From Maylandia zebra (lineage: Eukaryota > Chordata > Actinopteri > Cichliformes > Cichlidae): a stretch of 64,000 bases of DNA. Position 1 is the first letter of the stretch; each line of letters opens with the position of its first letter. Made by a program: the position numbers and the translations under genes. Location: contig NC_135172.1 of assembly GCF_041146795.1 (NCBI RefSeq), positions 35,759,623 through 35,823,622 of the forward strand, in the 5' to 3' direction. The notes below the pieces were generated by a model that saw nothing but the letters and a program-made list of their open reading frames with translations, made no database searches and was not told where the DNA came from. Shown piece after piece: positions 24,470 through 36,834 of the stretch.

Positions 24470-24930
24470 TCAGTCAGGTAAAGGTCTGGAATTTGGGTGC
24501 CCAGGTCCTGTGACTGCAAAATAAGCCCAAACCCTGAAATATCCATCACTGTGCCTTACAGCTGGTATGAGCTGTTTGTACTGATATTGCGTGCATTATG
24601 CCTAGACATCTCCACGCTGATCTTGTCTGTCCAAAGTACATTGTTACACAAATCTTGTGCTTTGTTCAGAGGCAGATTTGCATTGCCAAACTATTCTGCC
24701 ATGCTCTTTTTAAAGAGAAGAGGCTTTCCACTGTGCTGTCTAATCTTTTTCATCAGTGTTTCTCAAGGTAACTGAGGCCTGTAGACTCTGAGATGTAGCT
24801 CTTGGGTTTTTTACAGAGCGTATTTGTTGGTTTTGCAAATTGTTTGTATTAAAACTGTTACCAACATACCACTCATTGTTTGGTATGTGCAGATGAAGCT
24901 GTCTTACACCCCCAGAAAGGCTTAACAAAT
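24470..24930 (-). mobile_element. Tc1-like transposon fragment
   Basis: The minus strand encodes a fragment with KNPRATSQSLQASVT, the typical second helix-turn-helix segment of fish Tc1-like transposases. Neighbouring DNA (GAGGCCTGTAGACTCTGAG, TGGTATGAGCTGTTTGTACTG) matches the recurrent fish Tc1 backbone. Stops and frameshifts throughout and no clear inverted ends; a dead internal fragment. Confidence 0.7.
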
Positions 24931-25504
24931 ACCACTGGCTTAGGCATAATTACTGCTCATAGGTGGTTGTGATAGTGATCTTTTTGTTAAACTTACCTTC
25001 TCAGTCAGGGTGAACATGAAAAAGTTGATCACGCTACCTGCCATGATGCACCTGCTGACTTGCATTTTAGAGAAAAAAAAACTTAACTATCAAATGCAGT
25101 GAAATTAATTTAAAAAAAAAGAAACTGATCATACCCATCCAAATACCTTCTCCCCCCATTTTTATATAATTATTTTACTCTTGTTTGTTGTCTTTTCAGC
25201 TTCTTTTGGGTAACTCACTTAAAATCATCTTAGCATTCATCTGTGCCCCATAAAGTAACGAGTAGGAAGTGTAATGAGTTAAGAAGAAATAATTAGCCAC
25301 ATCTTAGGTTTTGGCTGGATTTCAGCATAGTTATCAGTTAAGCTGTCTGACTAGATGTTCCACTTATCTTTCATCAAAGTTTGTCTAATGAAGACTTACA
25401 CACCCAATCGATGGAAACAAAAACAAAGACAACAAAAACTATTATCTGCATACCACACTGTTGTTGTTGCATGGCATTTGAGACTGCCCCCCTCACTAAG
25501 AACC

Positions 25505-25512
25505 CTATAAAA
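25505..25512 (+). promoter_or_regulatory. TATA box of keratin K1
   Basis: TATAAAAT 96 bp before the K1 ATG, a spacing similar to the other keratins of the window. Confidence 0.7.
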
Positions 25513-25600
25513 TACCCTGCTGTGTCTTGCAGGATCACACCTCGGAGACATTCCTTCTGTGCTCACCATCAGCCTCGCATCACGACAACCTCCTGTCACC

Positions 25601-26132
25601 ATGGCAGCCTCTTTGACCCAGCAGAGCAGCTACAGCGTTAAGCAGAGAACCTACAGTTCCAGCAGCCTGGGCGGATGGAAGCAGAGTAGCACGTCCTCTG
25701 TTGGCTACACACCCAGTGTGCATGGCGGAGCTGGAGGTTATGGGACCCGCATCTCAAGATCCAACTCTGTCTTCTCTTTAGGGTCCGTGGGCTCATATGG
25801 AGAGACTTCTGTAGTCGGAGATGGGAAGGCAACCATGCAGGACCTCAACGACCGCCTGGCTGATTACTTGGCAAAAGTAGGTTTTACTGATGAGCGCTAG
25901 TTGCAAGAATTACTCCCCCCCTTTATTTACTTTTAACAATTTGCATTTGTAATCACTAGTTAATAAATAATAAGATTAATTTCCATATAGTAAAATAACA
26001 GTTTCTAACAGTACATATTGACCTAACCCTAACCCCCTTTATTCTATTATCTTATCCTATTCTATTGCTTTTTTCCCCTTAATGTTTTACTGCTCTTAAA
26101 CTTGTACTTTCTGTTTTAAACTTGTACTTGAC

Positions 26133-26169
<37 letters not shown>

Positions 26170-29100
26170 CATGTGGGACTAATTAAGGTTTCTCTTATCT
26201 TATTGAATTTTTTCATGCAGCACTTATAATGGGGTGTCTTTATATTGTTGTAGTGAGTAAAGGATCAACATACTCACATACAATAATGAACACACACACA
26301 AAAAAAACCCAAACCCCAAAACAAACTAACAAAAAAAAAACATATGAAATTTTACCAAATGGAAAAATGTAGAACAGTTGCTTTCAGACAAATAATGATA
26401 GCCTGCTTGTATGAACCAGTATTTCCTCGTGATGTGCAGGTGCGTTCTCTGGAGGCCAAAAATAGGCAGCTGGAACTGAACATCGCTGAGTTCTGTCAAC
26501 AAAAGTCAACTGTTGTTACCAAGAACTACGGTGGCTATTTTTCCACCATCAGTGACCTGAGAGCCGAGGTACCTCTCACACTTTACATAACACAACACAC
26601 TGAAAAGCAAACCATTTTACAATGCACACACACGAAACCTCGAACATTGCCAAACACCCGAAGTAAACATCTATGCAGGCGACTGAAACATCTTTCCATT
26701 GTTTTACTATCACAAAAATTATTGACACCAATTAATGCTGAAGTGTGGATTTGAAGGGTTAGAACCCGTTGTACGCTATGTGACTGATAGATGGCATCCA
26801 AAGAAAGCTGAACTGCTGCGGAATGCAAAATAATTTGCTCAATATCAATAAATGAAGAGTATAGCCTATACGCGGTCAGAATTTCAGACAGTTTATTCAT
26901 TTTCTCCAATTAGATTGCAAGAAGATTTGCAGAGAACCAGGCCATCCACGTGCAGCTTGACAATGCTCAATTGGCAGCGGAAGACTTTAAAATGAAGTAG
27001 GTTTACATTCCTTTGTTGCTCCGTGGTATTTCTTTCTACCCCATATTACTTTATACCAAATATGAAAAGAAATCCCACTACATTTGGGAGTTTTTGTTTT
27101 ATTATTTATTTTTTTCTTTTGAGACCATACAATCGTTACCCCCATCAAAATCGTGAAAATAATGGCATCTGAAAGGGCTGCTTTTCTTCTGTAGATATGA
27201 CATGGAGATGAACTTGCATTTGACCGTGGAGGCTGACGTATCCCGTCTCCGAGCAGTCCGCGACAGCTTGACTCTTGGCATCAGTGACTTGGAGCTAAGC
27301 ATAGAGGATCTGAAAGCAGAGCTGGCGCAAATGAAGGCGAATCACAAGGAGGTAAAAGGCGTATAATAGAAAAACAAACCTATTAAACACTGCTAAAGAG
27401 ATTGCGTGAGTCAATGCTTTCCATGGTGCAGTGTCGCCATCTGCTGGTGGTAGAAGCGCTTACACTTCTGGATGGATTGGAGATTTAAACACTTTTTTTT
27501 GTTGTTGTGTTTTTTGTTTGTTTGTTTTGCATGTTGCAGGAGATGAGCCAGTTGAGCATCCAATGCAGTGGCTCTGTAAATGTAGAGGTGGACAGTGCAC
27601 ACTCTACAGATTTGACAAAGGTCCTGGAGGAAATGAGGGAGCAGTATGAAACTGTGGTGAGCAAGAACAAGCTGGAAGTCGAGAAATGGTTCCAGTCGAA
27701 GGTGAGGTTCCTAAAATGTTCAAAACGACTCCGGTAGATCCTTAAAAAAAAAAAAAAAAAAGTTTAAATTTTCTTATTGAATTTTGAATGCTTTCTTTTA
27801 AAAAGGTGGAAATTCTCCAGAAGGAAATCATTGTTTCCCAAACAGATGTGAAAACGTTTCACAAAGAGTTGTCCACTCTGAAGAAGACCTACCAAAGTTT
27901 GATGATAAGCCGGCAAAGCGCACACACAGAGGTATGGAATAACAACCCAAAAGTACTGGATATGAAGGTTTTGTAACTGAAGCCAAATGCACATCGCAGT
28001 GTTAGGTCTAATAATCTCAGCTTGCTGAAGCTAAGAAGTAGCAGACCCGCTCTTTTTTTCTCATATTGTACCTATCTCTGGTATCTTGGTGACACAGCTG
28101 CAAGCAGAGGAGGCAGGAAAGAGAAACAAGGAGAGGAGAGACAACAAACAAACATTGCCTTGGAGGCTCATTTAAAAAATATAATCAGTATTCAACACTA
28201 CGACATAACATAACTGCCGTATTTTATGAACTCACATGTGATCATGACCTTTCAATATTTTTTAACTAAAATCATTGTGACATTTTGCAATGTGGCAAGA
28301 AACTCAAGACGGTTGAAGTGAGAGAAGGAAAACAGGATAAAGACATGCTGTGGAAGAGAGACAGAGATTAATAACAAGTGTGGTTCAGCGCAGAGAGGTC
28401 TATTAACACATAGTGACTGAGCAAGCAAATGAAAAAAAAAATAGAATCCTAGAATATAAAATGCATCATCTGAAACAATAACAGAACACTAATCACCCCT
28501 TAAATGTTTAAGGAATTAAGAGTTATCTGCTATTTTAATTCCCCCTGTTTATAACAGTCATGAAAAACCATATTCATGAACTTATGAATTTCAAAATAAT
28601 GTTGGTGGTGTATTTCTGCTCAAAAGCTGAGTTAAATGAGAAAATAGCCAAAAAGTATGTTGCAAAAAATCAAACAAACACATGAAAAAAACATTAATAA
28701 AACAAATAAAGGACAAATATACATATAGCTTCCCTACATTTGATTGGGAAATGCTTCATACTGGTTGACATCAGCAGATGTCGAGCCTGGTTAAAATTAC
28801 TTTTGCTATTTGAAGCACATTAGGTTCGTAATGTTTTAATTGTTAGCGCAAGGGGAATGATTAAAAAATTAAATCAGTTTTTTCCAAACATATCAGGACA
28901 TATATTAATTTGCTGTAACAGAGAGGAAATGATTCTTCCCACTGACTGTACTCACATGGAGCTGTTGTAACCTCTCTGTCCTGCAGATTACATGCCTACA
29001 GGAAAATTTGGAGGAAGTGAAAAGTCGCTATAGTCTTCAGCTTCAACAACTGCAGGTCACCATCTCCACCCTGGAGACTGAGCTGCAGGAGCTGAAGGCC

Positions 29101-29550
29101 TCTCTTCTGCGGGTGCAAACAGAATATAATGAGCTACTGGACATCAAGATGAGGCTGGAAATGGAGATTGCTGAATATAGGAGGCTGCTAGAAGGAGAGC
29201 ACTATGAAAAAAAGGAGTAAGAAATTAAAAATGTATCTGTTTTTAATCGATTATCAATTAAAGCAAACAAAAATGTTTTTAAAAAAATGTTTACGCTCTT
29301 CTTAGGGTGGTGGTCATCAGCAAGGTCGTAGAAGTGGAAGGTAAGAATCTCCATCACTCACTGAACCAGAACTTCAGATCTTGTCACAGTAAAACTGAAA
29401 TAAGCTCTTTACACTATAGTGATGCGATGCATTGTCTTTGCAGAGCGTAAACCCCACATTGAAAAACGAGTGAAGACAATCATCGAGGAAATTGTTGATG
29501 GACAGGTGGTCGCCTCCTCTGAGGCCACCCAAGTGGAAACAGTTCAGTAA
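25601..29550 (+). CDS. Type I keratin K1, nine coding exons
   Basis: Acidic epithelial intermediate-filament protein; would form heterodimers with a type II keratin. Exons: 25601-25876, 26440-26568, 26914-26996, 27195-27351, 27540-27701, 27806-27931, 28987-29216, 29306-29340, 29444-29550, 434 residues. The head (1-76) is Ser/Gly-rich. The rod starts with ATMQDLNDRLADYLAK (helix initiation) and ends with the helix termination motif [26 protein letters not shown]-like sequence near residue 380. The tail of about 52 residues contains KTIIEEIVDGQVVASS. Exons of 83, 157, 162 and 126 nt match type I keratin structure. Unlike its three neighbours it has an extra phase-0 intron (25877-26439) splitting coil 1A after DYLAK. 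Start chosen by CACCATGG context and TATA distance. A specific fish keratin name was not assigned. Confidence 0.93.
26134..26164 (+). repeat. Poly(A) run of 31 bases in the extra K1 intron
   Basis: A continuous A tract inside the intron that splits coil 1A. It could be a retroposon tail or a simple slippage tract; no target duplication was recognised. Confidence 0.8.
27932..28986. other. Largest K1 intron, no feature recognised
   Basis: AT-rich intron between the 126-nt exon and the helix-termination exon. No repeat family or exon was recognised. Confidence 0.5.
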
Positions 29551-29718
29551 CCTGTGCTCCCCTCACCTGAGCTTCTAAGTTGTTAAAGTGCACGCTAGTT
29601 TCTTCTGGGGAGTTCTCTTTGTTTTCATCTCATTATAAATCGAAACATTGCAAAATGCAGAAAATGCTCATCTTTACACAGTGCACGAGCCTTTGGATAA
29701 CTATGAAACCAAACTATG

Positions 29719-29724
29719 AATAAA
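29719..29724 (+). terminator. Polyadenylation signal of keratin K1
   Basis: AATAAA 169 bp after the K1 stop codon. Confidence 0.75.
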
Positions 29725-31384
29725 AGGCTGAAAAAAATAATGATGATTGACTGATTGATTGTATTTCATTCCAATATATACCGCAAATGAAAAAAATATC
29801 ACTATCATTATTTTTTATTCTGAGTTATAAATGTGTTTTCACATCCAGAAGAGGAGTATATTTTGAATACTGACCTTGCTTTGGGATCATTTAATCACAG
29901 AGCTAACAGAATCAACTTAAAATATAAAGCCACTGTCTCCTGTACTTTTCTCGTTTGACTACTGAGGTAAAAATCACAAGAGTATGTGAAAACAAATGAT
30001 GTATTTAGCTTGTAATTTCATATTTAACCACCAGGTGTCGCCTTTGGTTTTCTTTTTAACAGTGGTCCTGGCCCAACTTCAGTGGATTGATTGTATAAGC
30101 TTATTTTGCTAAAGTGGAAACAGATTGTTGCTACACAAGAGACTTCTAGAAGCATGATCAGTTTCCCTTACAGAACAATAGACAAAGATCTGCAAAGAGC
30201 ATAAAAATGAAGGCGCATTACAGATGCTATTTCCGAACTGTTGGAAAAATGGGTGACACTGGATCACAGGCATGGAAACACACAAAAGAAAGGAAAGAAA
30301 TAAAATATCACAGAATACCTGTGTTATGCAAGCTTGTGCTCTAAGTATGAGTGAAGATTATGTTTGATTCATCACAGGCATCTTTATTTGGGTGGAGCTG
30401 AATCAAGTGGAGGCTTGAGATCTACAAAAAGCTTCTCAGTGCTTTGATGAGTTAATCTGCTGGTTAAAATGACTCAACCCAAAACTGCCTTCTTTTCGGT
30501 GCTTTTGTATTCCAGTACTTTGCCACACTGATCAATCCTAAGTGCTATTAAACGTAATTATCGCCCTTAATTGTAAAAGTGAACCTTGCTGTTTCAGCTG
30601 TTTTCTACACAAAGAAATATCAAGTTAAGGCGAAGCAGTCATTCATACAACTCATCATCTAAAACTAAACCTGAGCATAAGTAGTTCATACAAAATTGTA
30701 CAATTGTTGGACCGTATGCAACTTAGGTTCCTAATTTATGTGCATAAGGTCATGTTTTAAAGTGAAATTCAAATGTTACATTTACCTCAGGGGTTCAAAC
30801 TTATGCATAATTTCAAAAGCAAAATGCAGTCACATATGGTGGGCAGATTCTCAGTGCACGTGTGTTTTTCTGTTGCACTCAGTCTGTGTATGTTTGATAA
30901 AAAGAAACAGAAATTGTGTATTTTACTTGCTTGCCTGCATTACAGAGGGAATATTAGTACGGCATAGCATAGATATTGTGGGGTTTGACTGTGTGCACAT
31001 GGTCTCTTTATCTATATCCCCAAATTTTTTAATGGTAAAAAAAGCAAATCTGTCTCAGTGAACATTGTTATGCTGTCTCTGCTGTAAATTTCCAGACCTA
31101 TTGAATGAGATGTTCCTTGCTATAGAGGGTGTGGCCAGTCATTGCAGGGCACTGGAAGAGGCAACAGAGACCAGTTTGGGCCTGAATCATAATAACTCAA
31201 AACATTCTCAGAAAAAAGTACCTTATTGCACCTTTAGACATATCACAGCGTGGGCTGGTACCGTCTGTGGTACTGTCATTTTAACCTTGACATTGTCTAT
31301 TTTGTACCTTTGTGGTTTGTACGTTACAAATGTTTCCTGCTCATATACAAGCCACATATATGCAGTGATAAAAAAGCATACAGC
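29725..31384. other. Spacer K1-K2, proximal part; nothing recognised
   Basis: AT-rich spacer. No exon, RNA gene or repeat family was recognised on either strand. Confidence 0.45.
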
Positions 31385-31714
31385 ATGACTCATTAGCTTG
31401 TAGAAGCCTCTTTAGCAGCAGTAACTTGAAGTCACCTGTAACTTTATCTGTTTTTTAGATCTTTGTGGAGGAATTTTGGCACACTCATTTGTACATTGTT
31501 GGTTCAGTTCTTTGAAGTTTGTGGGTGTTCATTTCATGCACAGCTCTCAAGAGCCTGCCACACTATTTCAATCAAGTTGGGGTTTGGATTTTGGGCCATT
31601 GCAACTCCTTGACTCTTTTCTTTTTCAGTCATTCTGTTGTAGATTTGCAAGTGTGCTTGGGATCATTGTCTTTTTGCATGACACAATTTAGGCCAAGCTT
31701 TAGATGTTAGTATC

Positions 31715-32100
31715 CATCCATCCATCCATCCATCCGCTTCCGCTTATCCTTTTCAGGGTCGCGGGGGGCACTGGAGCCTATCCCAGCTGACATAGGGCGA
31801 AAGGCGGGGTACACCCTGGACAGGTCGCCAGTCTGTCGCAGGGCTAACACATAGGGACAGACAACCATTCACACTCACATTCACACCTAGTGACAATTTA
31901 GATTAATCCATTAACCTATCCCCACAAGCTGCATGTCTTTGGACGGTGGGAGGAAGCTGGAGTACCCGGAGAGAACCCACGCAAACACGGGGAGAACATG
32001 CAAACTCCACACAGAAAGACCCCGGCCTGATGGAGGAATTGAACTCGGGACCTTCTTGCTGTGCGGCAACAGTGCTAACCACCGTGCCACCGTGCTGCCC
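31715..32100 (+). mobile_element. (ATCC)n-type interspersed retroposon with 14-bp target duplication
   Basis: The element begins with CATCCATCCATCCATCC, runs through CGCTTATCC, GGTCGCGGGGG, CACCCTGGACAGGTCGCC and GGGAGAACATGCAAACTCC, and ends GCCACCGTGCTGCCC. Direct copies of TAGATGTTAGTATC flank it (31701-31714 and 32101-32114), as expected of a target duplication from retroposition. The sequence is a common fish repeat, probably the 3' part of a non-LTR element; the exact family was not determined. It is the best preserved of four related copies in the window. Confidence 0.8.
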
Positions 32101-32134
32101 TAGATGTTAGTATCACATTCACATTCAATTCAAT

Positions 32135-32215
32135 TCGACCATATACCAAAGTATTCTAGAATTGAATAGATGTTAGTATCACATTCAATTCTAGAATACT
32201 TTGGTATATGGTCGA
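32135..32215. repeat. Perfect 33-bp inverted repeat (fold-back)
   Basis: Arms 32135-32167 and 32183-32215 are exact complements around a 15-base spacer. The right arm is the native transposon sequence; the left arm is an inverted copy inserted before a second copy of TAGATGTTAGTATC (32167-32180). Confidence 0.9.
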
Positions 32216-33559
32216 CTTAGTGACTGCAAGGTGCCAAGATCCTGTGAGTGGAAAACAATCCTGCGTCATTACCCCTCCTTGACCATGCTGACAGTTTCTA
32301 TGAAGTGCTTGTGCTGATATGCTGTGTTTGGTTTGCCTAAAACTGTTCTGTGCATTCTGAAAAAACATCTCTTTTTTGGTCTTACCTCTTCACAAGACAT
32401 TGTTCCAGAAGTCTCGTGGTTTGTTCAATTGCAACTTTGCAAACCTAAGCATTGGAGCCATATTATTCTTTCTCCTGAAAACCCTTTCAAACAAGCCACA
32501 TTAGTTTAGTGTATTGAATTGTTATGATCTTAACATGCTGAGGCCTGAAGAGGTTTTCAGACTTTAGGCTGTATTTGCTGTCCACTCCTGGAAAGATTGT
32601 GACTTTGTGCTAAAATACACCTGAATGCACCTGAAAATGAACCACAAAAATGTATACACGACTGGTCGCAATAGTTATATTTGTGTAGACTATACCTGTA
32701 GAGAATGAAATGGACTTTCGCTGTACCTGTAAATCTGAGAGTGCACACATGGAGAAAGGCAGATGAGCAAAAAAACCCCCAAATGATTCTGTAATGAATC
32801 ATCAGAACTCTCGCTTTCTTGCCTAAAGGGGGGAGATATTGTTTTATACTGGCTCATATGTAACATACTCACACCCAGGAAAAAGCTCTCTAAGCTATTT
32901 GATCATGTCACAGCACATTTTAAACATGGTGTTCCTGTTCTCACCCCAAGCTGCATTTATTTCTGTCAATGAGGCACTTTATACTCAGGCTTGAACACGC
33001 CTTTGACATTCCAAGAAACTGGATACGTGACACTGTAAATCTGTCAGAAGAGTTATGGACACGGTTTTTGGCAAAAGTCCAGTAAGTTTAACTGCAAGTA
33101 CATTTCTCCTTCACGCTATATACAATAGTCTTCCACAATGGCATAAATGTAGTGAATATTGTTTTTAGTCTTATCTTCTTAAGATCTGATTATGGCTTTA
33201 AGTGATTGGCATCAGCACTGGTTCTCAGGAATATCTCAATTACAACCATTCATACTTCATTCATAATTTCATACTTCACACAACAGCTCACCTTACCCTA
33301 CACATACAATTACGCTAATCAACAGAACTGATGTAAAACCACAGCACGGTTTTTACTGTCAAAGAAAACAAGTGTGCAAATTGTTTCGCAATCAACAAGA
33401 GCGTAGTAGGCCCACACCCGAAGGCAACCGGTGACTTTTTAACAAGCGAACATTTGACACTTTTTAAAATATATATTTAGTACAAGACCTTGAACAAGAC
33501 CTTTGTGAAAATTCATTTTTTATTTTGATTTCCCCCCCCCCCATTCAACATGTTTACAA

Positions 33560-34775
33560 ATGCAATTCCAAAAAAGTTGGGACCCTGTGTAGAATGTAAA
33601 TAGACACAGAATGACAAGATTTAGAAAATCTCCTAAACCTATATTTTACTCACAATAGAACACAGAAGGGCAATGTTTTTCACTATGTAGCATCGGCTGT
33701 CTTCTTTTAACAGCAGTCCATGAACACCTGGCAACTGAGGAGAGCAGTTGTTGGAGTTTTGAGACAGGATTGTTGTCCCATTCTTGTTTGATATAGCTGC
33801 CCAAAGTCCTGGCTCTTCTGTGTTGTGCTTTTTGTTTCATGATGCACCTGATGTTTTGAATTGGTGAAAGGATTGGAATGAATGTGGTTTAGCTTACTAT
33901 ACTAAAACACATACTTTACCAAAATATGAAAAATCTTTGCCTGAAAAAGATATCAGCATTGGTGGTGCCTTTCCAGAGGCAAGCTCGCAGTTTCATGGCA
34001 ACTAATCCTCCCCAGTGCAGAGATGCAGTCTTTCAAACTAAGCATTGATGACAAGCTGGACGGACCCTTTCTGCTTCAGTCCAGAGAATGGAGTGTTAAT
34101 ATTGTCCAAACAGAATGTCAACTTTCCATTTGTCTGACCATGGAACAGTTTTTCACTTTGCCTCAGTCCATTTTAGAATGAGCTTTGGTGGTCCAGAGAA
34201 GACAGTGGCTTTTCTGGATCATGCTCATATATTGCTTCTTTGTGGCACGATCCAGCTTTAACCTGTATTTGTGGCTGGCACAGCGAATTGACAGGATCAT
34301 GCCTGCTTTTAACGCAGCACCACCTGAGGGTGATCGCAAGCATCTAAGTACTGATTTTCAGTTCCCTGTGCACAGAGATTTCTCCAGATTGTCTTTTTGA
34401 TGATATTATGTGCTTTAGATGAAGAAATATTCAGTCTTAAGTTATACGTTGAGTTACATTAAATGTTTTTTTTTTTCAGGAGATTGGTGAACCTACACTG
34501 ATCTGTACCTTTGAAAAACGCCTCTCTAAGATCCTCTTTTTAAACCTAATCATGTTACTAAACTGTCGCCAGTTAACCTAATTAGTTGTATTTTCCTCTA
34601 CCTGTTTCTTTTTAATTCCACTTACTTTTCCAGCCTTTTCCTGCCCCCATCACAACTTTTTAGAGAAGTGTTGCAGCAGTCCAATTCAAAATGGACTCAT
34701 ATTTTCCTTAAAATAATACATTTCCTCAGTTTAAATGTATGACTTGAATTCTATGTTCTATTGTGAATAAAATAA
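33560..34775 (-). mobile_element. DDE-transposon relic, Tc1/mariner-like
   Basis: Minus-strand reading near 33646-33840 gives a transposase C-terminal-like piece (GSYIKQEWDNNPVSKLQQLL, then VKRR). Internal inverted segments are seen near both ends: TATTTTACTCACAATAGAACA at about 33640-33660 and its near complement at about 34750-34772. The left end has AAAAAAGTTGGGACCCTGTG, a start typical of a widespread fish DNA transposon; the matching right terminus is missing, so the copy is truncated. Superfamily assignment is from the general layout and is moderately sure. Confidence 0.6.
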
Positions 34776-36740
34776 GTGTTTGTGCTACTTTTCTTTACAT
34801 TTGGATTTGCATCAATAGATCATCTTTTATGAAAAAGGGAAGTGCACTCTTGGGTGTAGAAGTTAGTGGTTATATTGGAGAATTAAAATCTTGGCTAATT
34901 GCTAACATAATGCTGACGGCAGGGGTGGCAAGTTTTAAAACACCTCCAAACTAACCAAACTAACTCTAATACTTCTTCATGCAATGTTTCATTCTAGCAC
35001 AAGTAAGTAAAAATATTTAAGTGAATGCACTTTGTCATGTTGTGTAGCTTTCCATTGATTTCGTGATCTACAGATCAGTGAGTATGAGATTCCTGTCTGT
35101 GCAGGTTTTGCCTAATGCCTAAGGAAACATGAGCTGTTCATCATTTTGACAGGATTCTTGACAGCAGCCAATTAGCCACATTATTAAAATGTTCATACCT
35201 AGAAGTTAATAAATGTTCCTTTGTACTCTCACAGTAACAAATTTATTTTCATTCAAGTAATTTATTTATTTTTAAATCAATTGTGTTGGTAGTAATATAG
35301 TAAGTCAGCGTTACTGAATCACTTTCATGACACTGACGCTTGTTGCTAAAAATGTTCTGTCATTTACGACACATTATTATTTCTTTAACATTTGTTTTTC
35401 TGACCAATCTTTTTGCATGTTATACACTCTAAAATGTTAATCAGCAGAAAATCCAAAAATATATATTTAGCAAATGACATGAAGGGATGAACTTCATCTA
35501 AGTGATTCAAGTGCACTATTTGTTATGCTCTGTGCACATAAATTATCCTCTGTTATGAATAACCAGTCAGCATCTCAGATATAATTTACAGCTGTTTAGC
35601 ACATGCAAGAGACAGCTTTGCAACTTGCAAATGATTAGCAGCATCTGGTTTTTCTAAGTAGTAATTGCTAAATCTACTGTGTATGTGCAAGTTCTGCAGC
35701 AGTCATTTCTGTGAGGCAAAGGGAAACTTTTTACTGGCTAGAAACAAAATAAAAGCATTGTTAGAATCATTTTCTACATTAAAAATGAAAAAAAGAAGAA
35801 AAGAATATAAAGACACTATAGAGTAAAGAGAAAAGGTAAATGCTTTGCAATTTTTCAAATAGATAGGTAAATGGTAGGTAAATGGTAAATCTAACATTTG
35901 CACCAGACTGATGTGGAACTGTTGAGCAAAATCCCCCAGGGTATTGTAAATGACTTAAAATTGGTGTGGAGAGATGGAAAGAAGCAAACAAGCAAGAGCT
36001 TGTTCAGGCATGATGCACACGTCAAAGTACAATGCCAAGAAAAGTCAATAACAAGCAAGCACATTTCTGGTGAGCTTTCCAGCAGTGCAGTGCCAAATCT
36101 TGAATAAGGCTAAGTCTTCTTTGACATCTATAATACTCTGCTAGGCAAACCTGCAGGCTATTGCAGGGCAAAATGAACAAACACATAAAAGATGATATTT
36201 TAAGGTAACATTGAGGGAAAAAAAGATGTGTGAGAATAAGTGTGCTGCTGGCTGAGAGTCAAGTAAAAAAAACAACTTGTGTTTGCAGTGCTTATTACCT
36301 TGGGAACAAAACAGGTGTGGCTTGCCTGGTTTGGCTCTTTTTTTCAAAAATTATGCTACAAAATTAATGAGGTCCCATCACCTGACAGAACAGTTTTAAC
36401 TGTATAACTAACTTGAGGCACATGTTGATGGGTGTGGCTGTTTTACAATTTACACAACGTTCTGCAATAATAAAGATACTGGTGTCCTTATCCACAATAA
36501 TATCGAACAACGGAATACAGAATAATATTGAATGAAATAATGACAATATTCAGCATGAATTGAAGCCAGTTGTAAAATTTGGATACCTTACAAATGCAGT
36601 AAATACTTAATCCTACTTTCTCCTTTTTATGATTGCACAAAATGCATATCTGTGTGAACACTTGGGCTGAACACCCATTTTAGGTAATGCTCCTCCCTTT
36701 GTGCCTGCATGACACCACCCACACTGAAGGCAGCAGCAGC
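34776..36740. other. Spacer upstream of keratin K2, nothing recognised
   Basis: AT-rich spacer of about 2 kb ending at the K2 promoter. No exon or repeat family was recognised. Confidence 0.45.
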
Positions 36741-36749
36741 TTTTTGCAG

Positions 36750-36758
36750 CATAAAAAG
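36750..36758 (+). promoter_or_regulatory. TATA-like box of keratin K2
   Basis: CATAAAAAG about 85 bp before the K2 ATG, similar in distance to the K1 and K3 boxes. Confidence 0.6.
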
Positions 36759-36834
36759 GGTCCAGCAGCAGAGCTGTGCATCTCAGCCATCTCCGTCTGT
36801 TCAAGGCAGTCAGACCACCTGAGCAACCTTCACA

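Larger units (their letters stand above)
21860..25500. other. Spacer between gastrin and the keratin cluster
   Basis: No exon was recognised. In mammals EIF1 lies between GAST and the keratins; no eIF1-like reading frame was seen here. The spacer holds a diverged interspersed repeat (22328-22482) and a Tc1-like relic (about 24470-24930). Confidence 0.5.
31385..32650 (-). mobile_element. Tc1/mariner-like relic interrupted by a retroposon and a fold-back duplication
   Basis: The minus strand encodes transposase-like remnants (HLAVTKSTIYQSILELNV, cf. the central part of fish Tc1-like transposases), and the DNA carries the recurrent backbone (GACTGCAAGGTGCCAAGATC, TGTGCTGATATGCTGTGTTTGG, CATTGTTCCAGAAGTC). 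The element is split by a 386-bp repeat at 31715-32100 with target duplication, and by a 33-bp inverted duplication at 32135-32215. Boundaries are approximate; no intact inverted ends were seen. Confidence 0.6.
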
